Assembly: GCA_023105745.1 (NCBI GenBank)
Contig: JALGQZ010000011.1
Span: 26,617,975 to 26,681,974 of the forward strand
From: Austropuccinia psidii
Taxonomy: Eukaryota; Basidiomycota; Pucciniomycetes; Pucciniales; Sphaerophragmiaceae
Length of the DNA stretch: 64,000 nt
Direction: 5' to 3'
In this document: positions 47,391 through 56,838 of the stretch, piece by piece
Position numbering within the stretch: the first letter of the stretch is position 1
Layout of the letters: the number at the start of each line of letters is the position of its first letter
Translations under genes and position numbers: made by a program
The notes under the pieces: generated by a model
Told to the model about the DNA's origin: nothing
The model's input: only the letters and a program-made list of their open reading frames with translations
Database searches by the model: none

Positions 47391-47886
47391 GTTAGTGTTT
47401 GCAAGCAGTCAAAAACTTTATGCTCTTAGGGTATTTACCTTTGACTGTGCCTTGTACAAATTTTTTGTCTGCTGATTTGGGCAATTTACCTTTAGAGGTA
47501 ACAACTGGGTTAATTATAGTAATTTTCCCTGTACAAGTTATCAAGGTTTGTTTACCTTGTATTGATGCAGAATTTTGTGGTTTTCTACTCTTCTGTGTGG
47601 CAATGGGTGTCCACTTCTTTGCTGTTACCAGGCCTTCACTGTGCCTCTTTCCTTTGCCTTTGCTTCCCTCTGGTTCTGAGCGTGTCACTGGTGTGTTGGC
47701 CTGTGACTGGCTTTCAAGTGGTATGAAGTGATCTTCCACTGAATCAAAACAGGAAAAAGAGGGCTTATGCCAGTTAAGACATCTCAAAAAATGCTGGTTT
47801 TGCATGTCTAAGAATGGCCTCTGGGCTTGTATATTATTACGATGTGCCCTTGTACAATGACAGTATGATTGAATTAACAATTCCAT
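46856..47886 (-). CDS. Element C upstream ORF, spliced join 47886-47439 and 47370-46856
   Basis: ATG at 47886 (MELLIQSYCHCTRAHRNN) opens 149 codons of Ser/Lys/Pro-rich sequence (SEPEGSKGKGKRHSEG, then IINPVVTSKGKLPKSADKKF) to the candidate donor at 47438. Splicing the 68-nt intron gives AAA GAG AAC, which joins precisely to the frame ENLASKGTSQRTEK. That frame then runs open through LHQLLKDVFQWSMDNKRFNLASHWAEL, LMVITKGWNPTRQFRLLEAR and a Gln-rich helix to the insertion at 46855. This joined product looks like a folded, mostly helical protein, unlike the overlapping polyprotein frame. The function is unknown. A comparable frame exists in element A (26365-27009). In this copy it is interrupted by the 1887-bp insertion. 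Confidence 0.6.
47371..47438 (-). other. Candidate 68-nt intron containing the element C polyprotein start
   Basis: Donor GTAAATACC (from 47438), branch-point-like CACTAAC about 23 bases before the 3' end, acceptor CACCTCAG (47371). The polyprotein ATG is at intron position 49. The length equals that of the candidate intron in element A (27010-27077), and the splice connects two long open frames without a base to spare. The typical fungal intron size supports it; there is no transcript evidence. Confidence 0.62.
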
Positions 47887-48343
47887 GTCAGAAATACAGC
47901 TTACTGATACTTGGTATACTGTTTGTATACCAATATCTCACAGAATAACTTGTAATTAGCAAGTGTAAACTTTAAAAAAGTGGTGTGTAACAGGGCAATT
48001 GAGTTAAAAATATGTCCAACCACGCCTCAACTGTTGGTTTATCAGTATGAGGTGTCTTATTTTGATTAAAAAATGAGACTTTATTAATGGCTTAAGTGTT
48101 TTATATGTAAAACACGCCAAAAATAAGGGTCTTGTGGTTATTAGCCACGTGACAGGTACTCTTAAAATATGAGTATAAAAGTGGTATATGTACCAAAAAG
48201 AAGAATATATATATAATATATATATATTTAAGAAATATTGCGCCTAAAAAGAATAAAACAATTATCAGAAAGTGAGAAATAAAAGAAAAAACTCACTCAT
48301 CAGGGTCCAAAAAAAGGTTTAAACCACAGCCAGGCCCCCAAAA
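47887..48343 (-). promoter_or_regulatory. Element C leader with tRNA primer-binding site
   Basis: Three bases inside the 5' LTR the minus strand reads TGGGGGCCTGGCTGTGG (48340-48324), the tRNA primer-binding site, nearly the same as in element A. The leader also carries a long AT dinucleotide tract (48206-48233). It matches 63550-64000 of the plus-strand family C element, including 'accaacagttgaggcgtgg'. Confidence 0.75.
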
Positions 48344-49771
48344 TGTCAGCTGGAGTCTATGTTGAAGCAGTCATTAGGCTATTTACAACTATAACTATGA
48401 CTGTGACACATGGAAATAATTTTAAAATAAGAGTTTTAATAGCTTATAATATAATAAAAGGGTTTTACTATTGAAAAATAGTGTTGGTGAGCGCTATTGA
48501 GAACCCTGGATGCAGTCTTACCAGTTGGATTACTATAATAAGAACTACAATAATTAAAATTATAATTATACCCTGACTATTACCCAAGAGTAAAACTGTT
48601 TTTCAAGGTTTACTACATAGGATATTCAAGATCAGGATGAGGAAACAATTCTGGCTGTGAAAAGCCTCCTTTTTATCCTGAAATGGGGTGGAAAGGGTGC
48701 TAGACCTTTCCACGTAGAGGAAGTGAAGATTTTTTCACTCTCTAGTACTGGCTTGTGGTTTGGAAACAGCCTGTATAGCCTGTAATCGGCTCAGATGTGG
48801 TTTTGAAACCACATCTGGGCAGTTTTCACCAATACAGGGTGAATACTTTCTTGTGGGGACCTCACAGCCTGATTCTGGCGTGTATGACGCATAGAATGCT
48901 GTACAGAAACTGTATGGGACCCAAGTATTGACTTAAATATGAGGTATTGAAGTAAAAACAAGCTTCTTTGTCTATTTGACACCTCATATTCATGGTTATG
49001 GGATATTATCCCATGACAAGGCTGTATATGACACCAGGTGGGAATCTGACCTTAAAGCAGCCATACCTTTGTCAATTCTTGAGATATCAACCTCAAAATT
49101 GGTTCAAAGTGTAGCCCTGTATGTTCTCTACACAATGGTACTTCATTTGATATGGGTATCATTCAATATGGCAAAGTTATCCCATGTACAAGATTTTTGT
49201 ACATTTGCATGGTATAGGCAAAAAGCTGTATTGAGCTTATTTGCCCCATAACCTTTGTTCTAGTTGAGCTATGGGAAAATGGATGACACCATCAGATATC
49301 CCTGATTGTGCTCTTTCCAAAAAGACCCCACTTCAAGTATCTCACACTAAAACTGTAGAAGTTAGATGAGAGGTGAATGTTTTGTTCACCCTTATTTGGC
49401 CTGAAATTGACCATAACTCCAGTAATATTGGTCCTAGCTCAGTTTGGCTGGTACCATTGGATAGCCCTGGCTTAGAGCTTCATTCTGAGTACCCATTTGA
49501 TTTGGTTAAGCCTCTCCTTCTAGATTTTAGATGAGAGGTGAAAATTAAGGTTTATGCTCAGCAATAACTTTGAGCAGGAATAACTTTGTTATTCTTTGTC
49601 CTATGGTGATAGGACTTATATTTTCAGAAAGAGGTGAGTTTCCTCTTTCTTTTGATACCTTTTGAGCTGTTTTGGCTCAGCTCCATGTTTTGGTGGTATC
49701 TTGGCTATACCATTGGTTTATGGTATTTTGGCTGTCATGCTTGTGCTCTGGTTTTGAGTCACAGGCTGATA
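48344..49771 (-). repeat. Element C 5' LTR
   Basis: 1428 bp, TGTCAGCTGGAGTC...ACAGGCTGATA, the last CA changed to TA, followed by the GATGA target duplication. It contains the 91-codon LTR open frame at 48976-49251. Confidence 0.92.
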
Positions 49772-49776
49772 GATGA

Positions 49777-50413
49777 GGTCACATTGACTGTACCCAGGTC
49801 AGCTAAGCTTACAACCAGGATTGACCCGTTTTAGATTAGCTTTGTACTAGATAGATTGTAATTGAGTTTTGAAAAGTTATTTATGTATTCAATAAACATG
49901 AATACCTATCCTACTACTTCCTGGATGCCACAGTATGAATATCAATAATAAATTTATGGAGGCATGCCTGCGTATACCATTGAAAATACTCCGACAAGAC
50001 ACAAACTGAGTCAGGAAGTTGTGCCCGCAATTAGCCCATGCGGGGCAATTGCAAGAAGTGGGTTTTATCACTTCCCACCAGCCCATAATAGGCCAAATGG
50101 CCCTGTTTGTTTCAAGAGGACTAGGATAATTTGGGATCCGCAGCAGGGTGCACATTGCATCCGCGTGTTCTTGCAATATTCCACATGGTTGGATTAGAAA
50201 GTGATTGAATGGGAACATCAATATATCAAATTGAATAATGCACTATCCACTTCAATTTTCAGGTTCAGGTACTTGAGTTCGCAAATTTGCAAAGGTCTGG
50301 TTTGATCTTTCATTTTTAGCCGCAATTAAAAAAGGTTCATTGACCGAAATCAAATTTAGGTGATATTATCAATTCAGTAATCATTTGGTTTCATTTCATT
50401 TGCCGCTGCGAGC
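49777..50413. other. Right flank of element C, no clear gene
   Basis: Composition changes here to a more GC-balanced, CpG-containing sequence. A 110-codon minus-strand frame (49889-50221) and a 77-codon plus-strand frame (49964-50197) overlap. Neither shows a domain or a second copy in the window, so I leave both uncalled. Confidence 0.4.
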
Positions 50414-51808
50414 ATGCCATTCACTAAAAAAGGGAAGGGGTGGAAAAGGGAACTTGTGGGAACGTTTTGGGGTGAGGAAGGAAAGTGTGAGTGGCTCGCT
50501 TATTCTCAGCGTATATATATAGATATATATATATGCTTCCGCATTTATGTGGCACCCTCATTGGGCCCCATGGAAGAACATTGTCTTTAGTCAGTTCAGA
50601 TCAAGACAATATCATGTGGGCTCCAACAGGGAAGTCAAAGGATGTGTGCCAAATAAAGCTCCTTGGGCATTGGGTACCATTCTGGACTCAAAAGGCCTTA
50701 GGTTCAAATGGGAGGAATTATTATCTGATATCTTGTCTGCTTCAACACAAAGTGATCCCTCACCCACTTGGGAATAGTGGGACATCCCAAAAGACAAATG
50801 AGGGCAAAATCACCCAAAAGAATAAGTTTTTTTCCTCCTCTCGACCAACAGCACAAATATCAATGCCAGTATCAGCAAATATGACCCCAAGTGAAATTTG
50901 GAGGCTTGTGGATGTCAATCAGATCAAAGGCATTCACTTTGGCCATGTGGAAATTTTCTCTTCAACCAGATTACTCATTGCCCTTGTTGAATTCAGACCA
51001 TTCACAACAATGAGTGAAGTCAAGGTCAATCAATGGGATGAATTATCACAATTCTTATTTTGCAAAACAAGATTCACCAACCTGATTGCAACAAATGAGG
51101 CATTACTGGAGGGATTTATGTTTGCAATTGGGTGGTGCAAATGCAGCACAAAGAATGAACAATTTGGTCTGTATGGAAGTCTTGGGAAAATTGAAAACGC
51201 AAAAGATGAAAGGCGGAACCAAGGTGCCAATCTTAGCTCGGTGGGTCGCATTCTAGGTCAATCCTTACAATATGTTGGTGATAATTTATTTCAGAAGATT
51301 CAAAATTGCTACAAGTCATGGGGTTCCGTCTTTTGATCAAGTCAACTGTGAAGCCAATCTTCCCACAAATCAGGGTGCATTCAAGTTTGCTTCCGCACTC
51401 ACTTTCACCATGAATGGATTCAAAAACTCACCTCAACTTGATAAGTATGCATTATTGTATGCTTCCGGATGGTGGTTTCAAGCTTATAAGCGGACCAGCC
51501 AAATTCAAAGAGATGCGTCAAAGCAGTGTACAGGGGGAAAATCAATTTTCCCAAACAAGCATTTTTGGATTGATCTATCCGAATTTCATGGCCTCATTCA
51601 GGTAGTGTGGGCCAGTAGTACATTTGTTAATTATAATGATGAAGCACAGGACAACAAAAACATGACACTAGTGGGTATGTCCGCGCAATGCTCAAGGAGG
51701 TTAGCAAAAACAATGTGGCGAGAAAGCCACGTCTATTATGAGATTGGCAAAAGAGTGGGTTATCAAATCAGGGATGGTACTACAATCTCATCCCAATCCA
51801 AAGAATGA
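50414..51808 (+). pseudogene. Tet-like 2OG-Fe(II) oxygenase-type gene relic (rust-specific family)
   Basis: Frame 1 (ORF 50491-51336) contains the family's first half: FGHVEIFSSTRLLIALVEFRPFTTM, a W.ELSQFL helix, a GFMFAIGW motif and a GLYGSLGKIENA segment. Around 51300-51315 the match moves to frame 2 (51272-51808): SHGVPSFDQ, LTFTMNGFKNSPQLDKYA, a GKSIFPNKHFWIDLSEFHGLIQVVWASS block and a TLVGMSAQ end. The iron-binding H.D usually seen in F.NFAHLD-like sequence reads PQLD here, so the metal His appears lost. Frame 1 upstream of about 50800 is uncertain. A short start-like frame at 50414 (MPFTKKGKGWKREL) may be unrelated. Members of this family are repeated in rust genomes, and related TET/JBP enzymes oxidise methylated bases. 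This copy is frameshifted and dead. Confidence 0.62.
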
Positions 51809-52002
51809 GGAGATTTGCATGTGTGTTGGAATTTCAGTGTGATTGGTAAATAATGGTGGGTTAAGGCAGAGGACAATATAAACCAGGATTGGATGTTTTG
51901 AAGTGCGGGAGATAGGGTGGCTCACATGAAAAAGGGGTGAAATGGATTACGTACGGTGGCATGCCATTGTACACTTCTCCTGATTTGTTGCTCTTGTCCA
52001 GG

Positions 52003-52536
52003 ATCCCAATGCTTCACACGCAAATCCTTACGCTTGTGTAGGTTTCCAATAATTCAAGCAACTGCTTATGCCAGGGAAGGCTGCTGATGCTCCACATGCA
52101 AATCATTACGCTTGTACAAGCTCCTGACAATTCAAACAATTCCCTATGCCGGTGTAGGCTCCCGACGCCTCCCACACAAATCCTTACGTTGTGCAGGTTT
52201 CCAACAATTTAAATGTTTCCTTACACCGGTGCAGACTTCTGATAATTCACATGCAAATCCTGACATTTGTGCAGGTTCCCGACAATTCAAACAATTCCTT
52301 ACGCCGGTGCAGGCTTCAGACAATTCACACGTGAATTCTTACGCTTGTGCAGGTTCCAACAATTCTAAATATTCCTTACACCTGTGCAGGCTTCCAACAA
52401 TTCACATGCTAATCCTTACGCTTGTGAGGGTTCCCAACAATTCAAAAAATTCCTTATGCCGGTGCAGGCTTCCAACAATTCACACACAAATCCTTGCACT
52501 TGTGAAGGCTCCCAACAATTCAAACAATTCAATACA
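52003..52536. repeat. Minisatellite with alternating 38- and 40-bp units
   Basis: About 13 diverged units of the form GTGCAGG..CC.ACAATTC...CTTACGC. Two subtypes alternate: one with 'aaacaattccttacgccg' (38 bp) and one with 'cacacgcaaatccttacgctt' (40 bp), giving a 78-bp dimer. Because the dimer length is a multiple of three, one frame stays open (52112-52543, with repeated FLTPVQ.SDNSH). I regard this as a repeat-derived frame and not as a gene. The same peptide repeat is known to me from other predicted proteins of the same fungus. Confidence 0.8.
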
Positions 52537-52935
52537 TGACTGAGATTAATAGCTTGTGACCATAGGAAAGGCAATGTCTCATTAATCTGCAGTGGATTGC
52601 TCACATGCAGGGAACGCCCGCATTTTTACAGTTAAGATCTGATATGGCTGTCAACCATATCAGAAGAAAATATAGGAGCCTGTAATGGTGACTATTTGTG
52701 CATTTTTGGCCAAAGAGGTTCACACCAAGAAATATTGACTGAAACATTTGGTGGGGCACTTACAAAAATTATTATCACACAATAGGTGATTTGCACAAAT
52801 GGCCAAAAAGGAGAATCTCACAGGAAAAAATAATATAACAAAAATGGAAAAAAACATGTATTGATTACAACAAACTAATTTAAAAGAGTTTATTACAAAA
52901 TTAAATAAGAGGGAAAAGATTTTTATTTTTATTTT
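52537..52935. other. No gene seen
   Basis: Spacer between the minisatellite and the minus-strand gene relic. The minus-strand open frame continuing past the relic's KYLEK end (52930 down to 52720) is an AT-rich hydrophobic run-on. Confidence 0.4.
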
Positions 52936-54195
52936 TTCTAGATATTTGGAGACTATCCCAGTTATTTCCTCCTTTGGATAAGCCTCCAGTGCCTGGCAAA
53001 GAAGGCTGTTTAGTTCCTCCCAGAATTCCGGGTACATCTCATTTCAATGAGTTGCATCCACAAAAGGAATTATGTGAAGCAAGCGGCGATGCTCCAACAA
53101 GATTTGGTTGATTGATTCATGGACAATGGCTCGAGGAATCATCAAATTTGGTCGTAAGTTGGTAAATTCCTGGAGAGCATAATTGTGGGAATGAGGGGAG
53201 CTTGGCACCGGGGTTCTCGGGGGCACTGGGGAGGGAGGGGTCACACAAGGGGAAGGTGGCCGAGTTGGGGAACCAACAGGCATATCGTTGATGATGATTA
53301 CGGAGTGGGGAGTAGCAGACAGGCTGAAGATGGTCAGAGGAGGGGTGAGGAAAAGTTGATAGGAGTAAAGAAAGAGAAGTGGTGACTTACCAACAGGTTC
53401 CTCCGTGGATTGCGTCAGAGCCACCTCAGGTTCTGACTCACAAGTCGGAAAGTCCTCACATGGTTTGGAGGATGGACTCAGGCCAGGAATAGGTGACTCA
53501 TTGTGTTGGGAGGGTTTTATGAAAGGAGGAAGAGTCAGTTAACTTGATGCAAAAGCTAAAATGAGAAAAGGGAAATTTGGCTGCTTACCGGGGGATAAAT
53601 CCTTCAACCATCCGGTGCCACTCGCGCCTGCAGTGGGTTGCCACAGGGTTTGCTCGCAAGGCCTACGTGGAACAGGTGAGTCTTGTCAGGGGGGATTTGG
53701 TGGGTTTTGTTCTATGCGTAATGAAAAGAAGTCAGTATGATTACATGAACGCAAAATAAAACTTATTTTGGCATTTGAATCCCATGGGTGACAAGACATG
53801 GTGACGATTGGCCCAAGCTCAAATGTCCTCTTGCCATTGCCATCCTTCATTGGCCAGATAATCACTTCACTCCAGTCAAGGAGTGAAGTGACCATTGGAC
53901 AGTGGCCTAGGAGGGGGGTGGACAAATGGATACTGAAGGGGACAGGGCTAATTTTCCGGAATCATTCCTGTCGGCCTGTTTGGGGTCCTGGTGTCCATTC
54001 ACGCTTGGGAATACTTTCATCATCGTCAACCACAAAAGAGTCCTAGCGAGGGCGTCTTGGGCGGGAACTCCTCTGGCCGCGTGGCCGGAAGGGTTGGACA
54101 ACAAACAAGCATTTCTTATGTGCTTGTCGGCAAGCATCACAAGTGTTGGTCATTGTCAAGGAGCAGATGAAAGGGATACCCAGCTTAGTGCATAA
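52936..54195 (-). pseudogene. Zn-cluster-like multi-exon gene relic, repeated rust family
   Basis: Read right to left, the parts follow a family I recognise from Austropuccinia protein sets. A Cys motif CDACRQAHKKC (about 54110-54145) resembles half of a fungal Zn(II)2Cys6 cluster. It is followed by RPRGQRSSRPRRP with a stop, DSFVVDDDESIPKREWTPGPQTGR, then a stop. Next come a Trp-containing exon (CEQTLWQPTAGASGTGWLKD, about 53590-53655), an acidic Ser/Pro exon (about 53390-53500), a Pro-rich exon with SVIIINDMPVGSPTRPPSP and finally IPRAIVHESINQILLEHRRLLH ... EELNSLLCQALEAYPKEE. Splice donors GTAAGC (near 53585-53590) and GTAAGT (53384-53389) are intact, but stops at about 54061, 53961 and 53043 break the frame. 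The function is unknown, and its status as a gene or as part of a mobile element is open. Confidence 0.6.
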
Positions 54196-56820
54196 AGTGC
54201 ACGACATTTAAAAACAAGATAATTCAGGTTAGTAACTGAATAGAAAGTGAACAATGAAGAAAAAAATAATGGCATATGATAAGTTCTGAATTTAAAATGT
54301 AAACAAAATAAAGACGCTCTAGTCAGAAGTTTGGAAAACTCTAAATGAAAGTCATGACAAAGAATTAGGATTAATATCAGAACATAATTATGAAGAAAGT
54401 TTTAATTGAAGGAGACGCACGAGGTGGATAGAAGGGGGTTTCTGGATGTATAAGCAGGAAAAAAAAAGCAAGAAGGAAGGGGAGTGGGGTTAGTGGAGTG
54501 CAATAGAAAAGAGTGGAAAGGCAGGAAGACAAGGGGGAATACACACAAAAATTAGAACAGCGGGTGAGAAAAAAAGTGGAGGGCTTGTTGGGCAAAGATG
54601 GTCTTTTATACCATGGTGAAGCTGAGCCAATCTCAGCAGTCGCAGCACTTGACAAAGGCTCAGCTTCAAGGTGTGTCGGAAAAATTGAAGGTCAGTCACA
54701 GCGTTGGCTGCGACTGAAAAGGGAAATTCCTATGTGAGGCAGAGGAACAAAGGGGTTCTGGCTGAGTATTTCAATTGATTGAATTGTCAGACTCACTCAA
54801 ATCCCCTTTTTTTCCTCAAATAGCCACCCAATCACCCAGGAGGGCTTTCATGAGGGCCTTGTTGAATGTGCATGGTGGGTACAATCCCCAAACGCCCCAT
54901 GCAGAAAAGCACGTGGTGCATTTGGTCACAGGTGACCATGGCAAGCATACCAGCATTACAGCCGTGTGATGGAGTTTGAACAAAGGCTTGGGTGGCTGTA
55001 TGAATAGTGAATAAAGCATGAGCTTGGGCTGAGCAATTGCACCAATTTGCTTTGGGGTCATAATTGACATTCTCACTTACTGAGCATTTGAATTGCACAG
55101 TTGCTGAGCTATTGAGATAACTATATCAAATGCACACCACTCATCAATTGCTAGATCATCTCTGTAGGCACACATCCTCAGCAGACATTTCGGCCAGGCT
55201 TAGCATTTCATGTGCTTTGGTTAAGTGCTACAAGCTTAGCCTTCCAATGAACTATTGCAAAAAGTGTTCTGATCATGGCTCCACCAAGAACTTCCACACT
55301 GAGCTTTTGATCATGACATGCTCAGCTAACATGTGCAAATTGGGTGAAATTCAATGCTGAGCATGTGGCACATGAGCCACATGTATGCTAACAATTGGAA
55401 GGTGAATCCTGATTGGTAATATGCATGCAGGCAGGAGTAGTTTTACTCCATCCTAATTTGTACCGCCAACATTGTAGTACATAGTACACCTTTGTAAATG
55501 TATGCTGTAGGGCAGAGAAAAAGCTGTACAACAATGTAACATGCAATCATGTCAAGCCATCGAGTCAAATCTCTCAAATGCATCCCTTTGATGCACCTTT
55601 TTGGAGAGCTCCACCTAACTACCGCACAGATGTGGGTGTAATCCGAGTTAATGTAAGGGGTGTTTACATGGATGACTAACAATTTGGGTCATATGCAAAC
55701 AGTGGATTCACTCCGGTGCCATTGTTGGGGCAAACAATGACTGGCCCCGCTCATTGTTGGGCAGCCACACTCTTTCATACTCACCCCCTGAAAGGTCCTA
55801 TGCAGGAAATTTTCACATGCCTGGTGGACCTTTTACCGCCTGTCTTCCAACCAGCCATTTGGTTGTGCGGGTGGTCAGCCTGACTTCAGACACTCACCCA
55901 CTTGTGCACCAAAACCTGAGGCCAATCAGTGTGTATTTTCTTCAGCCTCATATGCATTAGCATAATCCCGGCCTATGATTGCTGAGGGTGGGTATTTTTG
56001 TGTGGGGATCTGCCACCGCGGGTCATATGCCGCACGTTCTCCCACGCCCTGCGGAGGTTTTGGCGCCTGGCTTGCAGCCAAAAAATACTTTGGGTGGGTG
56101 GCCTATTCCTCCAGAGCTTCTTACACGCGTGAGGGAAATAGCCTGATGCCAACCTGGGTGGATTAGTACCCACCTCAAACATAATATGGGTGAATGTATA
56201 TGTGGATCACAGCTCATGGCCGGCACCCCCTTTGATCATGCCACACACTCCCCCCTGGAATCCCAGTAGGCATCAGTCAGCAAAAAACTTCGGGCAAAAC
56301 CAAACTCATGTTTGGTGGCATGTCACCAAACATAGCTCACCCACCCACACAAAACCATCCCAACAATGAGATTGTCCTTTGAAACTTCCAACTTTGCCCA
56401 GTAGGTCCCTGTACAACAATTAACCTGGGGAAGATATACTTATTGTTTGCTTTCACACCAGCAAAAATGGCTGCATGCCTCTAATATGCCCCTCCACAAT
56501 AAGTTGCTACAACCCACCCAATTTTGGATATGCTAATGTCAACCTTGGTCTACCAAAGGTTTCCTAATTCGCTGCAGATCCAGAATTCATATTGGGGCAC
56601 CCACATTCTTGCCACCTTGCCTTGATATATGCCTCGAATAGGATATGAAATCTATGAGCCCAAGAGGCCCATCATCCTAACAACGATGCACATAGCCACA
56701 TGCCATCCCCCTTTGAGCCCATTGCTGCCTCTCATATAAGTTCCCCACCTGTGTTTATTGGTCTTCATTCCCTTTAGCTAACCCTTCTTGATCATATAAT
56801 TTCCCACTGTCCCAAATAAG
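54196..56820. other. Gene-poor spacer, nothing recognised
   Basis: Normal base composition with local GC-rich islands (about 55970-56165). Many overlapping frames of 60-92 codons occur on both strands, but none shows a domain, a paralogue in this window or a splice structure I can support. A pyrimidine-rich minus-strand segment (54400-54560) lies upstream of the Zn-cluster-like relic and could be its former promoter side. Confidence 0.4.
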
Positions 56821-56838
56821 GAATTCATAGTAGTCAAC

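Larger units (their letters stand above)
38213..49771 (-). mobile_element. Family C Ty3/Gypsy chromovirus, full length, degenerate
   Basis: The LTRs at both ends (38213-39621 and 48344-49771) are flanked by GATGA at 38208-38212 and 49772-49776. In element orientation: 5' LTR, primer-binding site, leader, an upstream ORF with a candidate intron (47371-47438), polyprotein N-terminus (47390), an 1887-bp foreign insertion (44969-46855), Gag with knuckle, protease, RT/RNase H, integrase with chromodomain-like tail (ends 39646), polypurine tract and 3' LTR. Several frameshifts and stops make it non-functional. The LTRs differ at many sites and the terminal CA of the right LTR is TA, so it is older than element A. 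Confidence 0.95.

Noticed and set aside
52112..52543. 143-codon frame with periodic peptide
   Set aside because: Explained by the 78-bp repeat period being a multiple of three; no start context or non-repeat domain.
55975..56182. GC-rich island with open frames on both strands (63-69 codons)
   Set aside because: No motif, no second copy in the window, no splice structure; insufficient support for a gene.
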